Below are positions 51,565-62,329 of a stretch of 64,000 nucleotides of DNA, piece after piece. The notes beneath the pieces are model-generated. The model did not search any database and was not told the origin of the DNA. It worked only from the letters and a program-made list of their open reading frames with translations. The first letter of the stretch is position 1, and every line of letters starts with the position of its first letter. The position numbers and the translations under genes were made by a program. The stretch spans positions 20,778 to 84,777 of the forward strand of contig NZ_JAGTJJ010000053.1 in assembly GCF_028435365.1 (NCBI RefSeq), given 5' to 3'. This stretch comes from Polyangium jinanense. Its GTDB lineage: Bacteria; Myxococcota; Polyangia; Polyangiales; Polyangiaceae.

Positions 51565-52695
51565 TCACCTGCCGGTCCTGCGTCCTCGCCCCAGCTCGAA
51601 GGAAACGTCGGGCGCCTGCCCGAGCAGCGGCGTGTCCACCGTCTCCGTGGGCGGATGATCGACCCACGTGGGCTGATCGTCCTGGCTCCCCGCCACATCC
51701 GATTCGTCCGCGACCGTCGGCGGATCGGGCGGCGCGAGGTTGAGCGACGAGGGCTCGGGCGCCCGCGGCGGCGGTGGCGGCTGGATCGCGCGTCCTCCCG
51801 GCGCGAGCGTGCGCCATGCGTCGAGCGCCTCGCGCGCCGAGTTCCACCGGTTCTCGCGCTTGCGCTCGAGCGCGCGCTCGAGGAACCGCTCGATCCCCGC
51901 GGGCCAGCGGTCTCCGGTCGCCTCGGCCAGGCTCGGCGCTTGTCGTTCGAGCTTCATCGCCACGAGCAGCGCCGCCGTCGTCCCCTCGAAAGGCAGCCGC
52001 CCCGAGAGCGAGCGGAACGCGACCGCGCCGACCGCGTAGATGTCCGCCCGTTCGTCCGCGCGCGCCGCGCCACGCACCTGCTCGGGCGCCATGTATGCGA
52101 ACGAGCCCAGCGTCGCATCGAAGGCCGTGAGCGTCGGCTCGTTTTGCTCGCCGTCGCCGCGCTTCAGCTTCGAGATTCCGAAGTCCAGGATCTTCGCGCG
52201 CTCGGGCCGCTCGGGGAACGCCGTGCGCTCCAGGAAGATGTTTCCGGGCTTCAGATCCCGATGGATCACGTCGGCGGCATGGGCCGCACCGAGCCCGCAG
52301 AGCACGTCTTCGATGATCGGGAAGACCTCGGTGAACGGCAGGTATTGCTCGCGCTTCAGCCGGTCGGCCAGGCTCTCGCCGTCGAGCCGCTCGAAGACCA
52401 GCAAATGCGCCCCGTCGGGCGTCTGGCCCACGTCGAGCAGGCTGCAGACGTAGGGGCTCTGGATGGCCGAGGCGATCTTGGCCTCGCGCTGGAAGCGCTG
52501 CACGAGGTCGGGCTTCACGGCGGCGCGGGCGAGGAGCACCTTGATGGCCACCTCACGCCCGGTCGTATCGCTGCGAGCAGCCCACACCTCGCCCATACCG
52601 CCGCGGCCGAGGAGGCGGGTCACTCGGTAGCCCGCGAGGATGTCGCCAGGGTGGATCGCCACGGACCGGGGGTTTGGGGGCGAAGCTCGGGTCAT
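51565..52695 (-). CDS. Ser/Thr protein kinase (PknB-like)
   Basis: 376-residue cytosolic Hanks-type kinase. It has the glycine loop LLGRGGMGEVW, ATP-binding Lys in EVAIKVLL, the catalytic loop VIHRDLKPGNIFL, DFG in ILDFGISKL and the APE-like MAPEQVRG. After residue about 285 it continues with a Pro/Thr-rich tail containing possible phospho-sites (QPTWVDHPPTETVDTPL) and no membrane helix. It probably phosphorylates the downstream FHA activator, or a bridging protein that the FHA domain reads; this is inferred from gene pairing. Confidence 0.93.
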   Translation of the reverse strand: MTRASPPNPRSVAIHPGDILAGYRVTRLLGRGGMGEVWAARSDTTGREVAIKVLLARAAVKPDLVQRFQREAKIASAIQSPYVCSLLDVGQTPDGAHLLVFERLDGESLADRLKREQYLPFTEVFPIIEDVLCGLGAAHAADVIHRDLKPGNIFLERTAFPERPERAKILDFGISKLKRGDGEQNEPTLTAFDATLGSFAYMAPEQVRGAARADERADIYAVGAVAFRSLSGRLPFEGTTAALLVAMKLERQAPSLAEATGDRWPAGIERFLERALERKRENRWNSAREALDAWRTLAPGGRAIQPPPPPRAPEPSSLNLAPPDPPTVADESDVAGSQDDQPTWVDHPPTETVDTPLLGQAPDVSFELGRGRRTGR

Positions 52696-52871
52696 CCGAG
52701 CGTAGCCCCCAAGCGTTGACCTGCACCAAAGACCGTACCAGCGAAGGCCCGGCGATTGGAAGGGAGAAACGCGGCGCTTGTTTCTCGGGAAACGCTTGCT
52801 CGCGCGGGCGCCGGAAAAGTGTTCGGATCCCCTCGACCCTGCCTTGCACTGCCTGTACGCTCCGGCCGGCC

Positions 52872-53261
52872 ATGCCGCGAACCGCCGAGGACGTAGAGAA
52901 CTTCCTCCTGCAACTGAGCCGCCCCTTCGAGAAGGACGGCGAGACCTACCTCGTCTCCGCAGGCGAGAACAAGCCGCCGATCGCGATCCGCGTGGCGCCG
53001 CCGATCCTCGCCGTGCGCGTGTCGATCGGCCCGCTGCCCAAGGATCCCGAGCACCAGAACAAGCTGTTCCGCCGGTTGCTCGAGTACAACGCGACGGACC
53101 TGATGCACGCCGCCTACGGCATCGCCGATCACACCGTCGTGCTCTCGGCCGCGTTGCCCCTCGACAACCTCGACCCTAACGAGCTCGAGGCCACGCTGAG
53201 CGACCTCGATCTCGCGTTGGCGCAGCACGTGCCGACGCTTCACGATCTCGCCACCACCTAG
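52872..53261 (+). CDS. YbjN/CesT-like chaperone-fold protein
   Basis: 129-residue protein resembling YbjN and type III secretion chaperones of the CesT/Tir fold: MPRTAEDVENFLLQLSRPFE, then beta-rich VAPPILAVRVSIGPLP, FRRLLEYNATDLMHAAYGI and a C-terminal helix. It starts the rightward group with PspA (46-bp gap) and the Ca2+ ATPase, hinting at a membrane-stress role. The precise function is unknown. The ATG at 52872 begins the conserved region. Confidence 0.75.
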   Translation: MPRTAEDVENFLLQLSRPFEKDGETYLVSAGENKPPIAIRVAPPILAVRVSIGPLPKDPEHQNKLFRRLLEYNATDLMHAAYGIADHTVVLSAALPLDNLDPNELEATLSDLDLALAQHVPTLHDLATT

Positions 53262-53307
53262 CTCACCTAGCTCGCGAGACCAGTTCTCGGACGAGAGGCC
53301 AATCGAG

Positions 53308-54135
<828 letters not shown>

Positions 54136-54151
54136 TCGAATAGTACCTGCC

Positions 54152-56986
54152 ATGAGTGAAGCTGGGACGACGGGCACGGGATCCGTCCGCCCCCCTCCGG
54201 AGCAGCGCGCGCCTGCCAGCAAGGCAAAGCCGCCAGCGACGGAGGGGAAGGACGGGCTCGTTTACACAGAGGACATCGACACCCTTTTGGGTCGGCTCGG
54301 CGCGAGCTCGATCGATGGGCTCGACGAAGCCGAGGCCGCGGCGCGGCTCGAGAAGTACGGCAAGAATCGGCTCCCCGATCCGCCACGGAAGAGCACGCTG
54401 CGGAGGCTGCTCGAGCAGTTCGCGAACCCGCTCGTCCTGACGCTCCTCGCCGCCGCCGCAATCGCGGTCGTCGTGGGCTTCACGGACCACGAGGGCGGGT
54501 TCCTGAGCCGCTTTGGCGACGCGATCGCGATCCTGCTCATCGTCATCCTCAACGCGTTCCTCGGCTACTACCAGGAGCGCCGCGCCGAGGCTGCGCTCGA
54601 CGCCCTGCAGAAGCTCAGCGCGCCGGCTGCGCGCGTGCGTCGCGGCGGCAAGGTCCGGGTCATCCCGGCCGAGGAGGTGGTCCCGGGTGATCTCCTCGAG
54701 CTCGAAGCGGGCGACGCGATCGCGGCCGACGCGCGGCTCGTGCAGACGATCGACCTCGCGACCGAAGAGGCGGCGCTGACGGGCGAGAGCACGGCCTCGA
54801 TGAAGGACGCGCTCTCGCCGGTGGGGGCCGACGCGCCGCTCGGCGATCGCGTGAACATGGTCTTCACGGGGACGACGGTCGTGCGCGGCAAGGCGCGCGC
54901 CGTCGTCACCACGACGGGCAGCGGCACGGAGCTCGGCCGGATCGGCGAGATGATCAGCTCCGTCGGCGAGACGAAGACGCCCCTCGAAGAGCGCCTCGAA
55001 TCGTTCGGCACGACGATCCTGCGTGTCTGCCTCGTGCTCTCGGCCGTGCTCCTCGGCTGGGGCTTTCTCCGCGGCGGGCGGCCGTGGCACGAGCTCTTGC
55101 TGGAAGCCGTGAGCCTCGCAGTCGCCGCGATCCCCGAGGGCTTGCCCGCGATCACCACGATCACGCTCGCGCTCGGCATGCAGCGCATGGCGCGGCGTGG
55201 GGCCATCGTGCGCAAGCTGCCGGCGGTCGAGACGCTCGGCGCAGCGACGGTCATCGCCTCGGACAAGACCGGCACGCTGACGCAGAACGAGATGACCGTG
55301 CGTGTCGTCTACGCGGGCGGCAAGCGCTACCAGGTCACGGGCGAGGGCTACGATCCGCACGGCGGCTTCCGGCACGAGGGCGAGATCGACCTCGACCTCG
55401 AAAGGCTCCCGGCGCCGCTCACGTACACGCTCGCGACGGCCGCGCTCTGCAACAACGCGCACCTCGACCAGGACAAGGAGACGAAGAAGTGGCGCATCGT
55501 CGGGGATCCGACGGAAGGCGCGCTGCTCGCGCTCGCGGCCAAGGGCAACCTCGCCCGCGAGTCCGTCGCTCCCTCGCACCAGTTCGTCCACGAGTTGCCC
55601 TTCGACAGCGACCGCAAGCGCATGACCGTGATCACGCGCGACAAGAACGGCCGCGAGATCGCGCACGTGAAGGGCAGCGTCGACGTGCTGCTCCCGCTCT
55701 GCGTCAAGTACGCGACCGACGACGGCGTTCGTGGCCTGACCGAGGAGGATCGGCGCACGATCACCCATGTCGCCGAGGAGATGAGCGGGCAAGCGCTGCG
55801 CGTGCTCGCGATCTGCCGCCGCGTGCGCAAGGACTCTGCGGAGGACGGCGACGTCGAGCGAGAGCTCACGTTCCTCGGCCTCGTGGGCATGATGGATCCG
55901 CCGCGCGCGGGCGTGAAGGAGGCCGTCGCGACCTGCAAGGCGGCGGGCATCCGCGCGGTGATGATCACCGGCGATCACAAGCTCACGGCCACGGCGATCG
56001 CCAAGGAGATCGGCCTCTGGGACGAGGGCGACGAGGCGATCACGGGCTCCGAGCTCGCGAAGATGACGGACGAGGAGCTCACGAAGCGCGTGGAGCATCT
56101 GCGCGTCTTCGCGCGGACCACGGCCGAGCAGAAGCTCCGCATCGTGCGGGCGTTCAAGGCGAAGGGGCACGTGGTGGCGATGACGGGCGACGGCGTGAAC
56201 GACGCGCCGGCGCTGCGCGAGTCGCACATCGGCGTGGCGATGGGCCTCGGGGGCACGGACGTCGCGCGGCAGGCCGCCGACCTCGTGCTCGCGGACGACA
56301 ACTTCGCCACGATCGTCGAGGCCGTGCGCGAGGGCCGCGCGATCTACCGCAACATCCAGAAGTTCATCTTCTTCTTGCTGTCGTCGAACATGGGCCTGCT
56401 CGTGGCCGTGTTCGTGGTGTCGTTCTTCGGCAAGTGGCCTCCGCTGACGCCGCTCATGATCCTGTGGATCAACCTGGTCACCAACGGCCTGCCGGCCCTG
56501 GCGCTGGGCATCGATCCGCCGGATCCGCACCTCATGCGCGAGCCGCCGCGCGACACGGCCGAGGGCCTGCTGAACCGCCGCGACTACCTCGGAATCCTCT
56601 ACGTCGGCGGGATCATGGGCGCCGCCGCGGTGGCGCTCTACGTGATGTCGCCGCAAGACGAGCAGGGCCTGCTCCAGACGCGGGCCTTGGCCTTCTCGCT
56701 GCTCGCGCTCTCGCCGCTCTTCCACGCGTGGAGCTGCCGGAGCCCGATCCTCTCGGCATTCTCGTCGAAGCCGCTCGTGAGCCTCCCGCTCTTCCTCGCG
56801 TGCGCGGCGAGCGCGGCGATCCACCTGGTCGCGATCCTGGTGCCGAGCCTGCGGCCGGTGTTCCGGACCTACGCGATGTCCCCGAACGAGTGGATGCTGC
56901 TCCTGGTCCTGTCGGCGCTCGTCGTGCCTGCCGTGGAGATCGCCAAGGTGATCGATCGGGCGATCCGCAAGCAGACCGCCCGCTGA
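54152..56986 (+). CDS. P-type cation ATPase, type IIA (Ca2+-transporting)
   Basis: 944-residue inner-membrane pump. It has an N-terminal actuator region with TGES (ALTGESTASM), M4 PEGLP (AAIPEGLPAI), the phosphorylation motif DKTGTLT, nucleotide-domain KGS (VKGSVDVLLP) and the hinge TGDGVNDAPAL. Ten membrane helices are expected, with the last six after the hinge. PEGLP rather than CPC places it with Ca2+/Na+-K+-type pumps and not with heavy-metal pumps. It is third in the YbjN-PspA-ATPase group. Its stop is 1 bp from the stop of the convergent Rpn gene. Confidence 0.93.
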   Translation: MSEAGTTGTGSVRPPPEQRAPASKAKPPATEGKDGLVYTEDIDTLLGRLGASSIDGLDEAEAAARLEKYGKNRLPDPPRKSTLRRLLEQFANPLVLTLLAAAAIAVVVGFTDHEGGFLSRFGDAIAILLIVILNAFLGYYQERRAEAALDALQKLSAPAARVRRGGKVRVIPAEEVVPGDLLELEAGDAIAADARLVQTIDLATEEAALTGESTASMKDALSPVGADAPLGDRVNMVFTGTTVVRGKARAVVTTTGSGTELGRIGEMISSVGETKTPLEERLESFGTTILRVCLVLSAVLLGWGFLRGGRPWHELLLEAVSLAVAAIPEGLPAITTITLALGMQRMARRGAIVRKLPAVETLGAATVIASDKTGTLTQNEMTVRVVYAGGKRYQVTGEGYDPHGGFRHEGEIDLDLERLPAPLTYTLATAALCNNAHLDQDKETKKWRIVGDPTEGALLALAAKGNLARESVAPSHQFVHELPFDSDRKRMTVITRDKNGREIAHVKGSVDVLLPLCVKYATDDGVRGLTEEDRRTITHVAEEMSGQALRVLAICRRVRKDSAEDGDVERELTFLGLVGMMDPPRAGVKEAVATCKAAGIRAVMITGDHKLTATAIAKEIGLWDEGDEAITGSELAKMTDEELTKRVEHLRVFARTTAEQKLRIVRAFKAKGHVVAMTGDGVNDAPALRESHIGVAMGLGGTDVARQAADLVLADDNFATIVEAVREGRAIYRNIQKFIFFLLSSNMGLLVAVFVVSFFGKWPPLTPLMILWINLVTNGLPALALGIDPPDPHLMREPPRDTAEGLLNRRDYLGILYVGGIMGAAAVALYVMSPQDEQGLLQTRALAFSLLALSPLFHAWSCRSPILSAFSSKPLVSLPLFLACAASAAIHLVAILVPSLRPVFRTYAMSPNEWMLLLVLSALVVPAVEIAKVIDRAIRKQTAR

Positions 56987-56987
56987 T

Positions 56988-57872
56988 TCAAGGCCAACGA
57001 CGCTCGCGACGCAGATGTGCGAGCAACGCTTCGAGCCCGGCTGCGTCGAGCGCGGCGAGCCGGGCTCGACGCTCATCATCCATCCCGATGCCGAGCACGT
57101 CGCACGTGGCGACGATGCCCTGACGAATCCCTTCTTCGAGCCCCTCTCTGCGCGCGAGCGAGAGCGCGCCACGCTCGTTCTGGATGGCCATGCCCGAGGC
57201 GATGTACGCGTCCCACTCCTCGCGCGTGAAGCTCGCCGTGCGTGCAGCCTCCAGGGCCGCGACGAGCGGCGGGTGCTGGAGCGACGGCGGGATCATCGTC
57301 AGGTTGCGCGCTTCGCGGAAGAAGTAGGCCCACTTCTCGACGAGCGTCTCGGGCTCGCGCGACGTGTCGTACTTGGGCAGTTCCAGAAAGACGAACTGGA
57401 GCTCGGATAACCCCCGCACGCCGCTCGTCTGCTCTTGCATGCGCCACCGGCTGAGCATCGGGACCGACGTTCCATCCAGGCGCGGCCAGAGCTCGAAGTC
57501 GCAGATGCTGATGCCGATGACGTCGTCGAGCTCGGGGTAGTCGTCGCCGACCTCGAGCTGGTTCGTGTACGCCTTCGCGACGTTGTAGACGACGCGCTTC
57601 TCGAAGGCCTCGACGTTGAGCACCTGCATCTCGACGACGTACGTGGTGCCGCGCGCGTCGACGCACTTCACGTCGACGATCGAGTACTTGAGCTCGCTCA
57701 CCTTGGGGCGCTGCTCGGCCGGCAAGAACGAGACGTCCGTGATGCGATGCGCATGGTCGAGACCAAACACGTCGTTCAGGAAGCCGATCAGGGCGGGCTT
57801 GTGCTCCTCGGTCCCGAAGATCCGCTGGAAGACGAAGCCGGTCTTGGGATCGGCGAAGACGGGGCGGCTCAC
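56988..57872 (-). CDS. Rpn family recombination-promoting nuclease (PD-(D/E)XK)
   Basis: 294-residue nuclease of the Rpn/transposase_31-like family. The N-terminal part is FADPKTGFVFQRIFGTEEH, then FLNDVFGL. The catalytic core is D-x(n)-E-x-Q in IVDVKCVDARGTTYVVEMQV, and VYNVAKAYTNQLEVGDDY follows. A helical C-terminal region ends in the EEGIRQGIVAT-type tail typical of the family. It cuts DNA. The start is GTG with no ribosome site, only 9 bp after the helicase stop, so it is probably translated by coupling as the last gene of the four-gene operon. It could also be an independent neighbour. Confidence 0.88.
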   Translation of the reverse strand: MSRPVFADPKTGFVFQRIFGTEEHKPALIGFLNDVFGLDHAHRITDVSFLPAEQRPKVSELKYSIVDVKCVDARGTTYVVEMQVLNVEAFEKRVVYNVAKAYTNQLEVGDDYPELDDVIGISICDFELWPRLDGTSVPMLSRWRMQEQTSGVRGLSELQFVFLELPKYDTSREPETLVEKWAYFFREARNLTMIPPSLQHPPLVAALEAARTASFTREEWDAYIASGMAIQNERGALSLARREGLEEGIRQGIVATCDVLGIGMDDERRARLAALDAAGLEALLAHLRRERRWP

Positions 57873-57881
57873 AGGGAGGTT

Positions 57882-60347
57882 CTAGCGCCGGAGCCCGATA
57901 GTACGAGGCTCGGCCCGCCGGGGGCGCTGTGATGGGTCGAGAGGTCGCAGATCGATCATCACCATCTCCCTCTCCTCGGGCGTCATTCGCCCCTTCTCCT
58001 CAACCGCATCCACGTCGGCTGCCGTTTGCTCCGGGTCCTCCTCCGCAGGCCCTTTCAGGAGCGCCTTGCGTTTCGACCCGATGAGCACCTGAAACCACGC
58101 GTCTCGCTGCATCACCGTGTGGAAGATCCGCTCCTCGTACGTGTCCTTCAGCAGAAAGAAGTGCACCTCGACCGGGCCCTCGTTCGCCGTCGTTCGTCCC
58201 TCGCGGTCGACGCGTCCCTCGCGCTGCTCCATCTTCGCGGGGTTCCACTCCACGTCGTAGTGCAGCACGTAACGGGTGTGCCTCTGGAGATCGATCCCCT
58301 CCTCGCCGACGCGGCTCACGAGCAGCACGAGCGGCGCGTAGGGATGGTTGAAGTTCTCGCGCCGCGCCTCGCGCTCCGCGCTCGCCTGCTCGCCATCGAA
58401 ACGCGCGACATAGTCATGCGCCGAGTACACCTCTTTGATGCCGCCCCATGCTCGGCGCGCCTGCTCGACGGGGTCGTCCTCTCCGCTCGCCTCTCCCTGC
58501 TCCGTGCCCGCGAGGATGCGTACGATCTCGTCGAGCTTCTCTCGCAGCCTGTCGCCCACCTGTGTCCGCACGAATGTCCGCACGTCCGCGTCCGCCGGCC
58601 GCGCACCGCGGCTCGGCTTCATCGACCTCGCGAGGTGCAGCAAGAAGAGCGGCTGCGCGCAATGCCTGGACGCTCTCCGGAACATGGCGTCGATGAGATC
58701 CCCCTTGTCGTCCTGCGCCTCGTCCGCTGAGGCGTCGAGCAACACGCGCGTCCTGTCCAGGGTGTCTCGACCGAACTTCTTGCGTAGCTCGTCGTGTGTC
58801 AGGCGGCGCTCCTCGTCGAGGGCTCTTCGGACCGCAGCCTGCGCCGCCGAGGGCTTCGCCCAGCCCGCGGCCCTCACTTGCTCCTCGACGAACGGCTTGA
58901 CTTGATCGGCGACGACCTCCTCCAGCGCCGCCTTCAGCGCTCCGGCCGTGCGCATCAGCGTGTTGAACACGAGGATCTTGTTCAACGTCGCGCCGGGCTG
59001 CCTGCGCACCCGCTCGATTTCCCGGTCGAGGATCCCCTCCACCACGCTGCGGAGGGCGGCGATCTTCGGGTGGACGTGCCCCGTCGCTTGAAGTCGGTCG
59101 AGAGCCGCTCGGGTCTCGGCGACGCGAGGCAGCGTTTCTTTTTTGAGGATCGAGCTCCCTCCGAGCTGTTCGTAACTCGAGAGGCACTGCCGGAGATCTC
59201 CCGCGACGAACGAGGAGTCCTCCTTCTCCTTTTTCGAGGCTTGCTGGGCGTCCACGAGCACGTCCCGGAGGTGCAGGTAGACCCAGGTGTCCTCCCCTTC
59301 GAGGGGGATGAGCGGGCTCTCCTTCACCACGGGACGCATATCGTCGAGCTTCTTAAATCCACGGGCGACGTACCCACCGTTCCGTTTCTCCGTCAGGGCA
59401 TAACGACGGAGGTTCTCGTCCTTGACGTTCCGGATCAGGTAACGCCGCAAGAGCGGCTGCAAGCCCGGTGTCCCCGGGCGCTGCCCGCAGGACGCGTCAC
59501 GCAGCCGCAGCTCGTTCAGGCGCTCCACGACCTCCCTCCTGCCCTCGTGCGCGGGCAGGAAGTTTCGCTTGTTGTGGAAATGCCCGAGCGCTCTCTCGTA
59601 TCGCGAAAGTCCGTCCTCGATCCGGTCGAGGTCCTCGTCGCAAGCGCCCGCGATGCGCAGGAGGTTGACCATTTCCTTGATCTCGAGCTGGAACGGCGTG
59701 GCCGTGAGCGCGAGCGTGAACCTCGCCGAAAGCCCTTCCCTCCGGCTCTCGGCGGTCTGCTCGGGGAAAAAGACGCGGCTGCGCTCGGTCTTCAGGTTGG
59801 TGAAATGGTGCGCCTCGTCGACGATGACGACGTCCCAGTCCGTCTGCCGGAGCCAGCGGACGATCGGGGAAGCGTCGTGCGAATTGCTCTCCGTGAGCAG
59901 GAGCGGCTTCACGAGATACATGCGGCCTCGAGGGACCTGGTGCTTCCCGCCTTCGAGTACGCCGCTCCCCTTCCCGTCCGAGCGTTTTCCGATCTCCTCG
60001 ACGTGGCGGAGCATGTCGCTGAAGGCCTTCCAGTCGGCCGTCGAGACGTATTGCTGGAAGCCCGCCTCGCCGCTCGTGCTCGTGATCTCGCGGCGCCACT
60101 TGCTCATGAGCGCGCGCTCGGCCACCACGAGCACGCGCTGGATGGGCTGTCGTGTGCCGCGAAAATGCCGCCAGAGCAGCGCCGTGATCCCGAGCGCCTC
60201 GTACGTCTTCCCGCAACCGACCTCGTCCGCCAGCACGATGCCGCTCTGCTCCCGCACGAGGAGCGCGTCGAGCGCGGCGCGCACCGCCAGCATCTGATTG
60301 TCGCGCGCGAGGCTGATGTGAGAAAGGAGCTTGTCGATATCCACCAT
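57882..60347 (-). CDS. SNF2/DEAD-like superfamily 2 helicase
   Basis: 821-residue SF2 translocase. Motif I is LADEVGCGKTYEAL, motif II VDEAHHF, motif III TATPF, motif V SRVGEEGIDLQ and motif VI QREGRVDREGR. About 350 residues separate the two RecA-like lobes and form a large helical insert. The D-E-V-G-x-G-K-T form is shared with RapA-like and defence-associated helicases. It should translocate on DNA and recruit or drive the neighbouring nucleases. ATG at 60345-60347 overlaps the stop of the PLD gene by one base (TGATG); the frame is open further but runs inside that gene. Confidence 0.9.
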   Translation of the reverse strand: MVDIDKLLSHISLARDNQMLAVRAALDALLVREQSGIVLADEVGCGKTYEALGITALLWRHFRGTRQPIQRVLVVAERALMSKWRREITSTSGEAGFQQYVSTADWKAFSDMLRHVEEIGKRSDGKGSGVLEGGKHQVPRGRMYLVKPLLLTESNSHDASPIVRWLRQTDWDVVIVDEAHHFTNLKTERSRVFFPEQTAESRREGLSARFTLALTATPFQLEIKEMVNLLRIAGACDEDLDRIEDGLSRYERALGHFHNKRNFLPAHEGRREVVERLNELRLRDASCGQRPGTPGLQPLLRRYLIRNVKDENLRRYALTEKRNGGYVARGFKKLDDMRPVVKESPLIPLEGEDTWVYLHLRDVLVDAQQASKKEKEDSSFVAGDLRQCLSSYEQLGGSSILKKETLPRVAETRAALDRLQATGHVHPKIAALRSVVEGILDREIERVRRQPGATLNKILVFNTLMRTAGALKAALEEVVADQVKPFVEEQVRAAGWAKPSAAQAAVRRALDEERRLTHDELRKKFGRDTLDRTRVLLDASADEAQDDKGDLIDAMFRRASRHCAQPLFLLHLARSMKPSRGARPADADVRTFVRTQVGDRLREKLDEIVRILAGTEQGEASGEDDPVEQARRAWGGIKEVYSAHDYVARFDGEQASAEREARRENFNHPYAPLVLLVSRVGEEGIDLQRHTRYVLHYDVEWNPAKMEQREGRVDREGRTTANEGPVEVHFFLLKDTYEERIFHTVMQRDAWFQVLIGSKRKALLKGPAEEDPEQTAADVDAVEEKGRMTPEEREMVMIDLRPLDPSQRPRRAEPRTIGLRR

Positions 60348-62329
60348 CACGCGCGCTCCTGAAGCATTTCGACCACGCGTACGCGCAGGCTCCACACCTC
60401 GTCCAGGATGTCGTGCCGGGCGTCGCTCGCGAGCGGAACGCCCTCGAGCGCAACCGCCAGCTTCGCCGGTTCGAGCGCGGCGAACGCCGCCGTCGCGTCG
60501 TCGTGCCGATCTGCGACGGCCGAGACGACGCGCGCTACGTGCTCGGCGACCCTCGCCACGAAATACGTCCGCCGGATCCCGTCGATGGAGCCGGCGGACG
60601 CGGAGTCGAGCGAACGGCAAAGCTTGGTCGACCACCATCGCAGCGCGAAACGCGACATCTTGCGCGCTTCGAGCCTACGCCAGTGCCCGTCGAGCCCCGC
60701 CCGGACTTGCCGGAAGAACTGATCGAGGGACGCCTGGTGCTGCTGCGGCGCGCTCTTCTCTTCCCGTCGCGCGGCTTTCCATGCCGCGATCTGCGCGTCG
60801 ACGGCGGCGACACGTTGCTCCGGCGTGGCGGCTTGTGCGAGCAGCGCATCCGCCGTGAACACCTCCGTCTCGATGATCAGATTGTTCCAAATCCCGAGCG
60901 CCTCCTCGAACCTCACGTTGTACCGCATGATTCGCGTGTCGAGGACCCGGCCGTCGGCGCTCCGCGCCTCGATGCGGAGGGAAACCGCGCGCAATCTCCG
61001 CTTTCCCGTCTCGGGATCCTCCTCCTCGAGGGGAGCGTCTTCGATCGGGATGGAAAAAGTGCCGACCCCGAGCCTCCCGCTCTCGTGAAGCACGACGCCC
61101 TCCGCCTCGATGGAGACGCGGATGTGGTGGACCTTTTTGCTCCAGATCACGCCGTGGACCGAAAGCACACGCGTCCTCGTGTCGTAGATCGCCTCGCCGA
61201 CCTCGAAAAGCACTTCGGGCGGAGGAGGCGCGACGTACGCCGGGGGCAAGGCTCCCCGATGTCGTAAAAAGAGCCTGTCGATCTCGAACTCCTCGTGCAC
61301 CGACTCCATGCTCGCACCGGCGGCCGGGGCCGAAAGGACGAGCGCGCATTCGACGTTCCCCCCCTGCACGACGGACCGCAGGAGCGCCGCGTTCGTGAAA
61401 TTCGGTGATCCCCAGAGCATCGTGGTCCTCTTTCGTCCGAAGACGACCACGATCTTTCCGTGTAATGGCCGCTCTTCCTCGCTGAACGACTGGGTTCGGA
61501 GCGCGACCTTGGCTCCAAGCTCCTGGAGGGCGAGACGCGGCAAAGGCGCGAGCTTGTTCGGCTCCAAGACCGTGCACAACGTCATCCGGGGTACGACCGC
61601 GCGCGCCGCCCAAGGGAGCCCCCCTCCGAGCGCGTGGCGCAAAAGAGAATCCGCCTCGTCTGCGACGTCCGCGTCGGTCTCCAGGAAAGGGCTCACGACG
61701 AGCACGTGCTCCACGGCGTCATCATCGTGGATGACGCACACCTGACCCCATATCGACGCCTGATACGAATGCACGAAGCGCAGATCGGGGCCACGACGCG
61801 GCGCTTCCGGGAGCTCCTCCAGGACGATCCGGGCTTGCGTCACGACGTCACGCACCCGAGCTGCGGAGTCGTCCGCCACCGGGAGCCCCTCCACGACGTC
61901 GCCGAGAAACTCCAGAATGCCGGCGAGGACGCCCTTCGGCACGGGCCGTTCTGCGTCCTGCGAAAATACGAGCGGCGTGAGCAGCTCGAGGTTTTGCCCG
62001 AGCCCTCCCTTCGTCAGGTTGGCACTCCCGAGGGCCACGAAGACCGCGTCCTCGCGCACCGCGAGGACGAGCTTGGGGTGAAAGACACCGCGCTTTCTTC
62101 CCGCGCGAAGGACCGTGACCCAGCGGGCTGTCCCCTCGTCGACGTTTCGGCCAACTTCGCCGGCGATGACGAGCGGGTGCCGCAACCCGTACTTCTCGAC
62201 GAGCGGCTTCCACAACCGTTCGTTCGCGAGGTCGCCGTCATACCCGAACGAGAGGCCGAGCGCGTGGGTGATCTCGCTGCCGCGGGCAAAACGGTCGAGC
62301 TCGTCGAAGAGCTTGATCTCACGCTTCAT
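60347..62329 (-). CDS. Double PLD-like domain protein of the defence-like operon
   Basis: 660-residue protein with two phospholipase-D-type half-sites: FHPKLVLAVREDAVFVALGS followed by ANLTKGG near residue 85, and LHGKIVVVFGRKRTTMLWGS followed by PNFTNA near residue 300. Both keep H-x-K and G-S-x-N but lack the usual Asp, a variant seen in PLD-like nucleases linked to helicases. From about 390 there is a beta-rich region, then a helical C-terminus. It is predicted to be a DNA-cleaving partner of the helicase, with which it overlaps by 1 base. It overlaps the upstream gene by 11 bases. Confidence 0.85.
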   Translation of the reverse strand: MKREIKLFDELDRFARGSEITHALGLSFGYDGDLANERLWKPLVEKYGLRHPLVIAGEVGRNVDEGTARWVTVLRAGRKRGVFHPKLVLAVREDAVFVALGSANLTKGGLGQNLELLTPLVFSQDAERPVPKGVLAGILEFLGDVVEGLPVADDSAARVRDVVTQARIVLEELPEAPRRGPDLRFVHSYQASIWGQVCVIHDDDAVEHVLVVSPFLETDADVADEADSLLRHALGGGLPWAARAVVPRMTLCTVLEPNKLAPLPRLALQELGAKVALRTQSFSEEERPLHGKIVVVFGRKRTTMLWGSPNFTNAALLRSVVQGGNVECALVLSAPAAGASMESVHEEFEIDRLFLRHRGALPPAYVAPPPPEVLFEVGEAIYDTRTRVLSVHGVIWSKKVHHIRVSIEAEGVVLHESGRLGVGTFSIPIEDAPLEEEDPETGKRRLRAVSLRIEARSADGRVLDTRIMRYNVRFEEALGIWNNLIIETEVFTADALLAQAATPEQRVAAVDAQIAAWKAARREEKSAPQQHQASLDQFFRQVRAGLDGHWRRLEARKMSRFALRWWSTKLCRSLDSASAGSIDGIRRTYFVARVAEHVARVVSAVADRHDDATAAFAALEPAKLAVALEGVPLASDARHDILDEVWSLRVRVVEMLQERA